Under the pieces are notes generated by a model, which saw nothing but the letters and a program-made list of their open reading frames with translations, was not told the origin of the DNA and searched no databases. From Caldilineaceae bacterium (GTDB taxonomy: Bacteria > Chloroflexota > Anaerolineae > Caldilineales > Caldilineaceae), in assembly GCA_028819675.1 (NCBI GenBank), contig JAPPKT010000579.1, positions 1 through 16,162 of the forward strand: a stretch of DNA of 16,162 bases. The letters run 5' to 3'. Positions 1 to 7,864 of this stretch are shown in pieces. Each line of letters opens with the position of its first letter. Position 1 is the first letter of the stretch. Both the position numbers and the translations under genes were made by a program.

Positions 1-78
1 CCGACCGCCCAAAAGAGCGAGGAGAGAGTGAAGAGGAGTGAGGAGAGAGAACTGCAGTTTCTTCTGACTCAGAGTTGA
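1..78 (+). CDS. possible C-terminal end of an upstream gene (partial)
   Basis: Frame 1 is open from the window edge to a TGA at 76-78. It encodes about 25 residues rich in Lys, Glu and Arg (KSEERVKRSEERE in the middle), then a short hydrophobic patch ending in LLTQS. The highly charged composition would suit the helical tail of a protein whose body lies outside the window. The underlying DNA at 11-51 is almost entirely purine, so an open frame here could also be a by-product of that tract. No family can be named. Sequence to the left of the window would settle whether it is coding. Confidence 0.3.
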   Translation, partial: PTAQKSEERVKRSEERELQFLLTQS

Positions 79-365
79 TCGCGGGATGGGTGCGACACTG
101 TTGCTACCCAAGGTCTAGGAAAGTTCGCCCCGTTGTGGGAAGCACTCTCAAAGGAGGGAGCAGGCCATAGTTGGCGATGCGAAGGGAAGTCGTCTTGGCC
201 GGTAGGACAGGTGTCGAATCGTTATCGGCAGAGTGACTCGACCTCAAGAGAAATTGCGCTTCCTGCCAAATTCCGTAAGAATAGGGGCGCGGGAAAGTCG
301 TTGTGAGATGGCGTGAAAACAGGAGTTCGCCAACGGCTTGCAACGCGTAAGGAGAGACAACGCAG
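79..365 (+). other. noncoding leader region before the pilin gene
   Basis: No convincing gene lies here. The minus-strand open frame that covers part of it is the antisense shadow of the pilin gene. A weak sigma70-like promoter can be drawn at 254-281: TTGCGC, a 16-bp spacer, then TAAGAA. The match is poor. A good Shine-Dalgarno (AAGGAGAG, 349-356) closes the region. I saw no tRNA-like or strong terminator-like fold. Confidence 0.4.
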
Positions 366-602
366 ATGTCGATGTTCAGACCATCGCCGGGTCGTGGGGG
401 CCAGAGTTTTGTTGAATACGCACTGCTCTTGATCCTGGTGTCGATAGTCCTGCTGTCGATATTGCTGATTCTAGGCAACGACCTGCGAACCTTAATCAAT
501 GACGTGCTGCAGCGCTGGTTTCCGACAACGGATGAGGCGTTTCAAACTTCGCCTTTCACTCTGATATGGTTCGTTCCAGAATTGGGCCGTGACGAAATCT
601 GA
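366..602 (+). CDS. Flp/Tad-type small prepilin
   Basis: This 78-residue protein has the layout of a Flp-family (type IVb) pilin. A short basic leader (residues 1-12, ending GRGG) is followed by QSFVEYALL, with Glu at +5 and Tyr at +6 of the predicted mature protein. A hydrophobic helix then spans about residues 19-38. Cleavage would fall after Gly12, by a TadV/PilD-type prepilin peptidase, and the helix would polymerise into a pilus or anchor the protein in the membrane. The ATG has a strong Shine-Dalgarno (GGAGAG, 351-356, 9-nt spacing). Unlike the shortest Flp pilins it has an extra C-terminal segment of about 25 residues with a hydrophobic patch (TLIWFVPEL). No tad assembly genes are in the window. 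Its stop lies 14 bases inside the start of the comF-like gene, so the two are probably translationally coupled. The family assignment rests on the signal motif and helix and is fairly secure; its partner machinery is unknown. Confidence 0.75.
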   Translation: MSMFRPSPGRGGQSFVEYALLLILVSIVLLSILLILGNDLRTLINDVLQRWFPTTDEAFQTSPFTLIWFVPELGRDEI

Positions 603-1344
603 TTGGCACGGGACCGGGCTCGAAGGCGTTCAGAGAATCGGTACCTACGTTCTCGACCTGGTCTTTCCTCCCAGGTGCGTCAGTTGCCTGCGATACGGTC
701 AATGGTTTTGCGACTCTTGTGCTCAGAGGCCGTTACCTGCTCCAACAAGGCAAGTTTGCCGGCATTGCGGCCTATGGCTGCCGGTTGACGCAGCAGGCCT
801 TGGGTACTCTTGTCGAGGTTGCGGCGATGCCCTGGGATGGGTTGGGGTTGCGGCGCTTTACGAGGGCCCGTTGCGGCAGGCTATCCATGCATTCAAGTAC
901 GAAGACAGGGCCCAGTTGGGATCCAATCTGGGCCGCTACTTGCGAGCTCTGACCTTTGTGGCTCCGTGGCCGGCCATATTGGAGAGGCTGGACGGCATTG
1001 TCCCCGTCCCGCTGCACAGGGAGAGGTTGAAGGAACGAGGATACAACCAGGCCATGTTGTTGGCGGCCGCTCTTTCAGTCAAGTCCGAAAAGCCCGTACT
1101 TGAACGAGCTGTTGAGCGCTTCAAGGCAACCAATACCCAGGTCGGACTCTCGCCTTCAGAACGGGCAGAAAATGTTAAGGGCAAATTCAGAGCGAATTCA
1201 GGGCTGGTGGCTGGAAAAGCTTTGTTGTTGGTGGATGATGTTTTTACAACGGGTGCGACTATGCGGGAGTGCGCTTCAGTCTTGCGCGACGCTGGCGCAG
1301 CGGCCATCTATGGAATCGCGCTGGCGACACCTGCAACAAGGTAG
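589..1344 (+). CDS. comF: ComF-family amidophosphoribosyltransferase-like protein
   Basis: The 251-residue protein matches the ComF/GntX architecture. The N-terminal part has zinc-ribbon cysteine pairs at C30/C33, C41/C44, C57/C60 and C75/C78. A type I phosphoribosyltransferase domain follows, with the conserved VPVPLHRERLKERGYNQA stretch (about 138-155) and the PRPP-binding loop LLLVDDVFTTGAT (about 212-224). ComF proteins are linked to natural transformation: in Gram-positive bacteria ComFC works with the ComFA helicase in taking single-stranded DNA into the cytoplasm. Many homologs outside competent species remain uncharacterised. The GTG at 589 is the only usable start before the first cysteine pair. 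It has no clear Shine-Dalgarno and overlaps the pilin gene by 14 bases, which suggests translation by coupling. Pairing a pilin with ComF hints at a DNA-uptake or surface role, but that is inference. Confidence 0.88.
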   Translation: MTKSDWHGTGLEGVQRIGTYVLDLVFPPRCVSCLRYGQWFCDSCAQRPLPAPTRQVCRHCGLWLPVDAAGLGYSCRGCGDALGWVGVAALYEGPLRQAIHAFKYEDRAQLGSNLGRYLRALTFVAPWPAILERLDGIVPVPLHRERLKERGYNQAMLLAAALSVKSEKPVLERAVERFKATNTQVGLSPSERAENVKGKFRANSGLVAGKALLLVDDVFTTGATMRECASVLRDAGAAAIYGIALATPATR

Positions 1345-1461
1345 CCTATGCTGAGCCTCTACGGTGAAACAGGGTAGACTCAAAAGCCGCCGGAGGCTTC
1401 CAGCTTCCGCAAGAGTTGGGATTCAGTCAAGAGTTTCGAACGAACATGAAGGGAGAATCGT

Positions 1462-2013
1462 ATGAACCTGACGGTCCACGGAAGAAATGTGGCAATATCT
1501 GACCGAGTTCAGGATTACGTTGAGAAAAAGGTGGGAAGGCTGGAAAAGTATCTGCCGCAGATCAGAGAGGCTAGAGCAGAACTGGTCCGTAGTGAGACCC
1601 GGGCGGCAGCAGACCGGTACACAGCTCAACTGACGATATGGGCCAGTGGACAGATTTTGCGGGCTGAGGAGTCCAGCGAAGATCTGTTTGCGTCGGTCGA
1701 CGCCATTGCGGATAAGATGTACCGCCAGATAGAACGATATAAGGGGCGCCGGTTTAAGAACAAGAGGCGCAATGCCGCGGCTGCGGCCGCGGCAGTCGAG
1801 CTATCGGCCACGCAGTTGCCCGATGACCTGGTGAGAATTGTACGGACCAAGCAGTTTGTGGCGGAGCCGATGTTACCGGAGGAGGCGGTTGAACAGATGG
1901 AACTGCTCGGCCATGACTTCTTTGTCTTCTACAATGTAGACACCCTTTCTCTGAATATCGTGTACGGTCGGCGAGACGGAAATTACGGGCTGCTTCAGCC
2001 GCGTACGAATTGA
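1462..2013 (+). CDS. hpf: ribosome hibernation-promoting factor, long form
   Basis: This 183-residue protein has both domains of long HPF. The N-terminal ribosome-binding fold (about 1-100) starts MNLTVHGRN and carries the basic stretch [11 protein letters not shown]. The C-terminal dimerisation domain (about 124-180) contains [27 protein letters not shown] and [13 protein letters not shown]. Long HPF binds the 30S decoding region in slow-growing cells and pairs two 70S ribosomes through the C-terminal domains to form inactive 100S dimers. The two domains are joined by a poly-Ala linker (seven Ala at about 105-111), a small oddity. The ATG has a good Shine-Dalgarno (AAGGGAGA, 1449-1456). The gene stands alone: 117 bases separate it from comF, and a probable terminator follows it at 2031-2056. 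Length and motifs fit the family closely. Confidence 0.95.
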   Translation: MNLTVHGRNVAISDRVQDYVEKKVGRLEKYLPQIREARAELVRSETRAAADRYTAQLTIWASGQILRAEESSEDLFASVDAIADKMYRQIERYKGRRFKNKRRNAAAAAAAVELSATQLPDDLVRIVRTKQFVAEPMLPEEAVEQMELLGHDFFVFYNVDTLSLNIVYGRRDGNYGLLQPRTN

Positions 2014-2030
2014 CAAGCGCTCAATTTGAG

Positions 2031-2056
2031 AACCTGCCTTTTGTAGGTTTCGTTTT
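2031..2056 (+). terminator. probable intrinsic terminator after hpf
   Basis: AACCTGC (2031-2037) pairs with GTAGGTT (2043-2049) in a 7-bp stem that includes one G-T wobble. The loop is CTTTT, and the T-rich tail TTTCGTTTT starts at the base of the stem. It begins 18 bases after the hpf stop. The stem is only moderately stable, so termination may be partial. Confidence 0.55.
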
Positions 2057-2399
2057 GCGTGTTTCTCATTGCTTAGAGGCGGACATGTGAGGCGCGGTAG
2101 CGTTGCCCATTGCGCTCGAAGTTTCTCGGCGTCTAATTGGATTTACATCGGGCAGTGCGAGTGGGGAGGTCCTGCATTGAGCAAAGGTGAAGTACGGCTT
2201 CATGGGATCACTGCATCTGCGCAGGCTCCTGCAGGGCCAAGGGTAGGCAATACGATTCAAGATTTTCAGGTTCAAGAGGTCCCAGACTCGAGCAAACACC
2301 GGCCCGGTTGGGAAGATGCAGTGTTGGAATCCGTTTGCACGTCCCAGAATGGTGGTCCACTGTGGCTCTCGTATATGGCATTAGTGCCCACGTCTAAGG
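2057..2399 (+). other. intergenic stretch with no convincing gene
   Basis: An open frame runs from a TTG at 2069 to 2407 (112 codons). Its translation is poorly structured, has no recognisable motif, lacks a Shine-Dalgarno and overlaps the start of the glycosyltransferase gene, so I do not call it. A GGTTCAAGAGG string near 2268 resembles a tRNA T-arm but has no matching acceptor or anticodon arms. The stretch presumably contains the promoter of the glycosyltransferase gene. It could also be a decayed gene. Confidence 0.45.
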
Positions 2400-3434
2400 G
2401 TGGTTGAACGGGTTCCGATGCGCGTATCGGTCGTAGCCACGGTATACAACGAGGGGAACAGCATCAGGATCTTGATGGATTCCCTTCTGGACCAGACACG
2501 CAGGCCGGACGAGATAGTCATCTGCGATGGCGGGAGCGCAGACAGTACTGTTGAGCTTCTTGAGGAATACGCTGGCAGGGCGCCCGGTTTGCGAATTGTA
2601 TCGGAATCGGGTGCAAACATCAGTCGGGGGCGGAATCTGGCGGTCAAAGAGGCGACTGGGACAGTTATCGCCTGCACCGATGCCGGAGTAAGATTGGCCC
2701 CCAACTGGTTGGAGAAGCTGGTTGCGCCTTTTGAGGAAGGGACGGCCGTTCAGAAGGGCAATGTTAGGGCCGTGGCCGGGTTCTTTGTGCCGGAAGTCTC
2801 AGGCCCATTCCAGGTGGCAATGGGTGCGACCGTCTTGCCCCAGGTGGAGGAGATCGAGCCTTCCAGTTTTTTGCCCAGCAGCCGGTCTGTTGCTTATTCG
2901 AAGGCGTTATGGGAAAGAGTAGGCGGGTATCCTGAATGGCTCGACTACTGTGAGGACCTGGTGTTCGACCTACGCATTGCGGCGGCAGAAGGGGCGCCCG
3001 CGTTTGCGTGGGCTCCGGAGGCATTGGCGTATTTTCGTCCCCGTCCTGACCTGAAATCGTTCTGGCAGCAGTACTACCGTTACGCAAGGGGGGATGGGAA
3101 AGCAGACCTGTGGCGGGTGCGGCACGCGGTCCGCTATGCCACTTATCTGATTCTGGTCCCTGCACTCCTGGGCCACGCGCTGTGGGGACAAGAGGCGCGC
3201 TGGCTGGGTTGGATTGGCTTGCTTGTCGGGGGAGTGGTCAATTGCGCACGGCCCTGGCAGCGGCTGTGGATGCTGGCGAGAGGTCTTTCAATTGTTGAGC
3301 AGGCCGGTGCTGCCATGTGTGTGCCGGTAGTTCGACTGGTAGGCGACGCGGCCAAGATGGCAGGCTATCCTGTAGGCCTGCTTTGGCGCTGGCGGAACAG
3401 GCACAGACCAGAGATTCACTGGCGCGATGTATAA
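2400..3434 (+). CDS. family 2 glycosyltransferase with C-terminal membrane segment
   Basis: The protein (344 residues from the GTG at 2400, 338 from the ATG at 2418) has a GT-A fold glycosyltransferase domain. It opens with VSVVATVYNEG, followed by the nucleotide-sugar-binding CDGGSADST (Asp43), the DxD-like CTDAG (about 92-96) and a probable catalytic ED in YCEDLVFDLR (Glu185/Asp186). QQYYRYARGDGK (about 223-234) occupies the usual acceptor/UDP-contact position. Two hydrophobic helices follow at about 245-261 and 267-283, so the enzyme is probably held to the membrane and transfers a sugar to a lipid, cell-surface glycan or protein; donor and acceptor cannot be read from sequence. The family usually begins at MRVSVV, which favours the ATG at 2418. 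Neither start has a well-placed Shine-Dalgarno (AAGGG abuts the GTG). The next gene follows after 43 bases. Confidence 0.88.
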   Translation: MVERVPMRVSVVATVYNEGNSIRILMDSLLDQTRRPDEIVICDGGSADSTVELLEEYAGRAPGLRIVSESGANISRGRNLAVKEATGTVIACTDAGVRLAPNWLEKLVAPFEEGTAVQKGNVRAVAGFFVPEVSGPFQVAMGATVLPQVEEIEPSSFLPSSRSVAYSKALWERVGGYPEWLDYCEDLVFDLRIAAAEGAPAFAWAPEALAYFRPRPDLKSFWQQYYRYARGDGKADLWRVRHAVRYATYLILVPALLGHALWGQEARWLGWIGLLVGGVVNCARPWQRLWMLARGLSIVEQAGAAMCVPVVRLVGDAAKMAGYPVGLLWRWRNRHRPEIHWRDV

Positions 3435-3477
3435 CGGTCCGGAACTATAGTCCAGGATTTCATCAGCGAGACATCCC

Positions 3478-4137
3478 GTGGCTTTACTCATAGATGGACA
3501 CAATATAATCGGCTCAGGTGTGTTGGAGAACATCAGCCTGCAGGACGAGAACGATGAAGAGCTGTTCGTTTCGCGCTTGCGCGTTTGGCGGAGCAGTTAC
3601 AAGGGAAAGATTACGGTGATTTTTGATCGGGGCATCGTCGGAGGCGCGTCACGGGAACTGAGCGGCGGCGGGGTCGAGGTCATCTTTGCGCGGAACCCAC
3701 AGGAGGCCGACGATTTGATCAGAAGTCGTATCCACCGCCGGCCACAGGGCTTAGTCGTCGTAACGAATGATAGGACGTTGCGGCAGGAAGCTAAACTGTA
3801 CGACATTGAAACGTGGCAGGCGGAGGAGTTCGTTCAGCGAATGCAAAGTGGGCGAGGGCGCCGGTCCGAGGCCCAAGTCGACGCGTCTTACGGGGGAACA
3901 GGGGCAGCAATTGAGACAGGGAAGGAGGTGTCGGAGGACGAGGAAGGCGCCGAAAGTCATGTGAGCCTGTCTGACAGCGAAGTATCTGAATGGATGGATC
4001 TGTTTGGTCCGTCCGATCCGGTTGCCGAGCGGCCTCCAGAGGTTAAACGCAGGCCGCCTTCTCCCAGCCGCGCCGCGTATTCGAGGGACAGGGAAGCGCT
4101 TCGCAAGAGATTGAAGGGAAAGCAAGGTAAACGCTGA
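3478..4137 (+). CDS. YacP/Rae1-like NYN-domain ribonuclease
   Basis: Residues 1-120 form a NYN (PIN-like) nuclease domain. LLIDGHNII carries Asp6 and Asn9, VIFD supplies Asp50, EADDLI supplies Asp78/Asp79 and VVTNDRTLRQEA supplies Asp98. These are the acidic metal-binding positions expected of the fold. The closest known type is YacP; in Bacillus subtilis Rae1 (YacP) is a ribosome-associated endoribonuclease that cuts mRNA in the A site. This protein is longer than that family (219 residues, against about 170). The extra part (about 124-219) is low-complexity, first acidic (EEVSEDEEGAESH-like), then strongly basic near the end (RKRLKGKQGKR), which suggests an RNA- or ribosome-binding tail. 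The start is the GTG at 3478, at the usual family N-terminus just before the first strand; no strong Shine-Dalgarno is visible. It may share a transcript with the glycosyltransferase gene 43 bases upstream. Confidence 0.85.
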   Translation: MALLIDGHNIIGSGVLENISLQDENDEELFVSRLRVWRSSYKGKITVIFDRGIVGGASRELSGGGVEVIFARNPQEADDLIRSRIHRRPQGLVVVTNDRTLRQEAKLYDIETWQAEEFVQRMQSGRGRRSEAQVDASYGGTGAAIETGKEVSEDEEGAESHVSLSDSEVSEWMDLFGPSDPVAERPPEVKRRPPSPSRAAYSRDREALRKRLKGKQGKR

Positions 4138-4247
4138 GCAACGCGCATCAGAAGCTGGAAATGCAGATCAGTAATCCTCCAATTTTGAACTGGGTAGGCG
4201 GTCGGGCCAATGCTGGCTGAACGCTTTGGCGCCGCAAGTGCGGACCG

Positions 4248-4754
4248 ATGACATCCGACGTCGGGCCCAAGAAAAAGGGGCGACGAAAGGTGAAGGCGCA
4301 TCTGGTCGAGGCGACCCCAGGCGCCGGCGGATGGGGTCACTGGGTGCTTTCGGCGCCCGCGATCTGCTTTCTGGGATGGCTGTGGCTTGACGTGTTTGGG
4401 ATCCTCAGCCCATTTCAGTCGCGTCCGGTTGATCTTCTGCTGGGCACTCTCACTTACGTCGTTCTCATCCTGCTGCCATTTGGATATGGCGCCCACCGTT
4501 TGGTTACCTCCTTCCCAGGTATATTCCAGCAGGCTGGTTGGACAGTGCAGCCAATGGAGCCGGTAAAGCCTGAAGAACAGCACATAGTCAGGTACATTGG
4601 CATTACGCGAGAGCGCGCTGAAACTGACGGCAGGCGAATTCTGCTGCGCGTGGCACAAGGGTGGGTCTACCTGGAGATCGGCGCGATCCTCGTCAGTGCC
4701 GTAGCCATGGTGCCGCTCTTCTTCAGCGCGGTGGAATTCGGATTCGGACGCTAA
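4248..4754 (+). CDS. unrecognised three-helix membrane protein
   Basis: I do not recognise the family of this 168-residue protein. It starts with a basic cytoplasmic-looking segment (PKKKGRRKVK, residues 7-16). Hydrophobic helices follow at about 32-53, 61-82 and 138-162, with a polar stretch of about 50 residues (87-137, PEEQHIVRYIGITRERAETDGRR) between helices 2 and 3. By the positive-inside rule the N-terminus and this polar loop would be cytoplasmic. The ATG at 4248 is the only start codon between the upstream in-frame stop (4218) and the first helix, but it lacks a clear Shine-Dalgarno. The gene lies 110 bases after the NYN gene and 53 bases before the M20 peptidase gene, so it could be part of either unit. 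The hydrophobic periodicity and polar loop make it a real gene rather than a chance frame; the function is unknown. Confidence 0.65.
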   Translation: MTSDVGPKKKGRRKVKAHLVEATPGAGGWGHWVLSAPAICFLGWLWLDVFGILSPFQSRPVDLLLGTLTYVVLILLPFGYGAHRLVTSFPGIFQQAGWTVQPMEPVKPEEQHIVRYIGITRERAETDGRRILLRVAQGWVYLEIGAILVSAVAMVPLFFSAVEFGFGR

Positions 4755-4807
4755 CGCGGCCGACTGCGTTCTGAATTTATGGTACATCTATATTCCGAAC
4801 ACACTTC

Positions 4808-5986
4808 ATGAAGCAAGAGATTGAAATGAACCTGCACCAGTTCATCCCCTTTTTCAAGCAGCAGGAGCCACAGATTCTGGGAGCAATCGGTGAGCTTGTA
4901 AGGGAGGAGACGCCATCCAGCGACAAGGAACGGTTGGATGCTTTTGTCGCCCGACTCGCGGCTCGCTTTGCGGCAGCAGGATTGGAAACGGAGATTGTCC
5001 CCAGTCAGGCGCGGGGAGACCACCTGCGCGCTCGATTCCGGAGTGCCGAGCATGTAACCGAGCAGGCTTCGCGGCCGGCGCTGGTCCTGTGTCATTGCGA
5101 TACAGTCTGGCCCGCCGGCTCCCTGGAGACCCATCCATTCCGGGTGGATGACCAGGGTTGGGCGTACGGACCCGGGATTTTCGACATGAAGTCAAGTCTG
5201 GCGCTGGTCGAATACGTGATTCGGGGCGTACGGAGCCTGAACCTGCGTCTGCCGCGTCCTGTAACCGTGCTTGCGACTTCGGACGAAGAGGTCGGCAGTC
5301 AGACCTCGCGTGCGCTGATAGAGGAGGAAGCAAAGAAGGCTGCGTATGTCCTGGTGCTGGAGCCGCCGCTTGCCGGAGGCGTGCTGAAAACGACGCGGAA
5401 GGGTGGGTCCCACTATGCGCTCTCGATAACCGGGCGGGCGGCACACGCGGGTGTGGAGCCTGAGAAGGGCGTCAGCGCGGTTCAGGAACTGGCACATCAA
5501 ATCCTGGCTTTACACAGCCTGACCGACATCGATGCCGGAACAACCGTAAACGTCGGCACTGTCGCTGCAGGGACACGACCCAATGTTGTTGCCGCGCACG
5601 CGGAGGCCCGGGTCGATGTTCGGGCGTGGACTGCCGCGGAGATGGAGCGGATAGACAGAGAGGTGTTTGGACTCAGTTCTTGCGTGGCCGGAACTCAAAT
5701 TGAGGTAACGGGTGGGGTCAATCGTCTTCCGTTGGAGAGGACCGTTACGGGGTCACTCTTCGAACAGGCCAAGGCTATAGGGCACAGGCTCGGCCTGGAC
5801 TTGCATGAAGGGGGGACCGGAGGCGGCAGTGACGGCAACCTGACCGGGGCATTGGGCGTCCCTACTTTGGACGGTTTGGGTATTCCAGGGGACGGTGCAC
5901 ACGCAGACCATGAACATATTGAAGTGGACAAGATCGGCGAGAGAGCGGGGCTACTGACTGCACTTCTCATGGCGCTTTCTCCGTGA
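4808..5986 (+). CDS. M20 family metallopeptidase, carboxypeptidase G2-like
   Basis: The 392-residue protein has the di-zinc M20 signature in order: HCDTVWP (His96, Asp98), YGPGIFDMKSS (bridging Asp126), TSDEEVGS (catalytic Glu160, zinc ligand Glu161), LVLEP (Glu185) and GDGAHADHEH (His365). The lid/dimerisation domain lies between (about 198-310) and includes the conserved GRAAHAGVEPEKGVSA. The order and spacing resemble glutamate carboxypeptidase (CPG2), so it likely releases a C-terminal amino acid such as glutamate from a peptide or N-acyl conjugate; the true substrate is not decided by sequence. No signal peptide is seen, so it is cytoplasmic. The ATG at 4808 has no Shine-Dalgarno and lies just after a TATATT (4789-4794) that could be a -10 box, giving a nearly leaderless mRNA. 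The ATG at 4826, preceded by a weak AAGAGA, is an alternative. An M14 carboxypeptidase gene follows. Confidence 0.9.
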   Translation: MKQEIEMNLHQFIPFFKQQEPQILGAIGELVREETPSSDKERLDAFVARLAARFAAAGLETEIVPSQARGDHLRARFRSAEHVTEQASRPALVLCHCDTVWPAGSLETHPFRVDDQGWAYGPGIFDMKSSLALVEYVIRGVRSLNLRLPRPVTVLATSDEEVGSQTSRALIEEEAKKAAYVLVLEPPLAGGVLKTTRKGGSHYALSITGRAAHAGVEPEKGVSAVQELAHQILALHSLTDIDAGTTVNVGTVAAGTRPNVVAAHAEARVDVRAWTAAEMERIDREVFGLSSCVAGTQIEVTGGVNRLPLERTVTGSLFEQAKAIGHRLGLDLHEGGTGGGSDGNLTGALGVPTLDGLGIPGDGAHADHEHIEVDKIGERAGLLTALLMALSP

Positions 5987-6069
5987 AGCGTATTTTTACA
6001 AGGGCTTCAAGAATAGTGTGTCCCGAAACCTGGGGCGCCGGGCGATAGTCTGTGGAGAGAGTGCGAGAG

Positions 6070-7746
6070 ATGGACTTTGACCGCTATTTTGACAACGATG
6101 AGGTCGAGTCAGTTCTGAATGGCTGGACACTAACTCATCCTAATCTGGCCCATGTTTCTGAATTGGGCAGAAGTCATGAGAACAGGGCGATTCATCTTCT
6201 GACGTTGACCAATCAAGAGACGGGGCGTGACGAAGACAAGCCGGCCATCTGGATAGATTCCAACATCCATGCTACGGAAGTAGCCGGCACGACGGTCGCC
6301 TTGCACATCGCGCACTCGCTCTTGTCGGGATATGACAGTGACGCTCGTTGCAGGCGGCTGCTGGACAATGTTGCCTTCTATATTGTGCCGAGGCTAAATC
6401 CCGACGGGGCGGCGCTGGCGCTATCGGAAAATCCCAAGTATTGGCGATCCGGTACACGGCCCTATCCCTTTGCCGAACCCCTGGCGGGCCTGCACGAAGA
6501 GGACATAGATGGGGACGGCCGCATTCTGCAGATGCGGATGCCTGACCCCCATGGAGACTGGAAGGTCAGCTCGCTGGATGTACGACTCATGGAGAAGCGG
6601 GGCCCGGACGAACATGGAGGGACTTACTACAGGCTTTTGCCGGAAGGCAGGCTGGAAGAGTTCGATGGCGTGGAGATCAAGTTAGCGAAGCCGTTACAGG
6701 GACTGGATTTCAACCGCAATTTCCCCTTTGAGTGGCAGCCGGAGTCCACGCAAGCCGGCGCCGGTCCTTTTCCGGCCTCGGAGGTGGAGATTCGAGCGGC
6801 AGTTGACTTCATCAGCCGGCACCACAATATCAATGCGGCGATTACCTATCACACGCAAAGTGGCGTCATTCTCCGGCCATACAGTACAAAGCCGGACGAA
6901 GAGATGGAAACGGACGACCTCTGGGTGTTTGAGCTGATGGGCGAAAGGGGAAAGGAGTTGACCGGCTATCCATGTGTGTCGGTCTTTCACGGCTTTCGCT
7001 ACCATCCCAAGAAAGTTACGACGGGAGGATTTGACGACTGGGTCTACGATCATCTGGGCATGTTCGTTTTTACAGTTGAACTGTGGGACCTCCCGGGCAG
7101 AGCGGGAATCAAGGACAGAGATTTCATCGGTTGGTTCCGGAAGCATCCGCACGAGGAAGACCTGAAGATTCTGAGGTGGTTAGAAGAGAACGGAGATGAG
7201 CCGCCGCTGGTGGACTGGTATCAGTACGAGCATCCGCAGCTTGGGCCGGTGGAAATCGGCGGATATGACCAGATGTATACGTGGACCAACCCGCCTCGCA
7301 GTCTCGTTGGCGAAGAGGCGGAAAGGAACACGACTTTCGCCTTGTCACTGGCCGACATGTTGCCGAGATTGACAGTTCATACTCTGGAACTCGATCGACT
7401 AACGGAGGAAGGAGACTATCGCCTGCGGCTGGTTGTGGAGAACAGCGGCTTCTTGCCTAGTTACACGAGTGCTCAAGGCAGGAAACGCAATGCGGCGCGG
7501 ACGGTCCGAGCGGAGTTGGCGCTACCGGAGGGCGTGAGATTGACCAGCGGTCAGGCAAAGACAGAGCTGGGCCATCTGGAGGGCCGCAGCGGCAAGCTTT
7601 CGGTCAGCTCGATGTGGGCGGCAAGCCCGACCGACAATCGCGGCTGGACGGAGTGGGTTCTGCGCGGTCCCCCCGGCGCCGAGATCCAAGTTCAGGTCCG
7701 GAGCGACCGTGCCGGTACTTTGTACGAAAGCGTGGTGCTGCATTAG
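6070..7746 (+). CDS. M14 family zinc carboxypeptidase
   Basis: The first 350 or so residues form an M14 peptidase domain. NIHATE carries the zinc ligands His67 and Glu70, DFNRNFP matches the substrate-binding Asn-Arg pair, AITYHTQSG supplies the third zinc ligand His261 and FTVELWD supplies the catalytic general base Glu337. The rest (about 390-558) looks like a beta-rich accessory domain. M14 enzymes remove C-terminal residues from peptides. No export signal is visible, so it is probably cytoplasmic. Long inserts around EEDIDGDGRILQMRMPDP and the bulky C-terminal domain make it larger than classic carboxypeptidase A domains. I start it at the ATG at 6070 because GGAGAG (6054-6059) lies 10 bases upstream; the frame also extends to a GTG at 6052, which would lie on top of that ribosome-binding site. 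It sits 83 bases after the M20 gene, suggesting a joint role in peptide breakdown. Confidence 0.88.
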   Translation: MDFDRYFDNDEVESVLNGWTLTHPNLAHVSELGRSHENRAIHLLTLTNQETGRDEDKPAIWIDSNIHATEVAGTTVALHIAHSLLSGYDSDARCRRLLDNVAFYIVPRLNPDGAALALSENPKYWRSGTRPYPFAEPLAGLHEEDIDGDGRILQMRMPDPHGDWKVSSLDVRLMEKRGPDEHGGTYYRLLPEGRLEEFDGVEIKLAKPLQGLDFNRNFPFEWQPESTQAGAGPFPASEVEIRAAVDFISRHHNINAAITYHTQSGVILRPYSTKPDEEMETDDLWVFELMGERGKELTGYPCVSVFHGFRYHPKKVTTGGFDDWVYDHLGMFVFTVELWDLPGRAGIKDRDFIGWFRKHPHEEDLKILRWLEENGDEPPLVDWYQYEHPQLGPVEIGGYDQMYTWTNPPRSLVGEEAERNTTFALSLADMLPRLTVHTLELDRLTEEGDYRLRLVVENSGFLPSYTSAQGRKRNAARTVRAELALPEGVRLTSGQAKTELGHLEGRSGKLSVSSMWAASPTDNRGWTEWVLRGPPGAEIQVQVRSDRAGTLYESVVLH

Positions 7747-7864
7747 AGTCCAGGAAACAGGCCCATTGATGGCGTAGGGCCGGCCAGAAGCGCACACAGG
7801 CCACTTTTGAATCGATGGAGATCGAAGGCGTCTTCGCATTGGAGGCGTCGGGGGGACGCGTGCC

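Noticed and set aside
1788..1805. Palindromic GC-rich stretch inside hpf
   Set aside because: It simply encodes the poly-Ala linker with alternating GCC/GCG codons; no separate function is supported.
2260..2290. T-arm-like GGTTCAAGAGG string
   Set aside because: No acceptor, D or anticodon stems can be built around it, so it is not a tRNA.
2069..2407. TTG-initiated + frame of 112 codons before the glycosyltransferase gene
   Set aside because: No ribosome-binding site, no motif, overlaps the next gene's start, and the translation looks random.
3957..4787. Minus-strand frame of 276 codons opposite the NYN tail and the membrane protein gene
   Set aside because: The + strand product has clear hydrophobic helices, while the minus translation is compositionally odd and motif-free.
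5983..6008. TGAAGC/GCTTCA inverted repeat after the M20 gene as a terminator
   Set aside because: The loop is long (14 nt) and the T run lies inside the loop, not after the stem.
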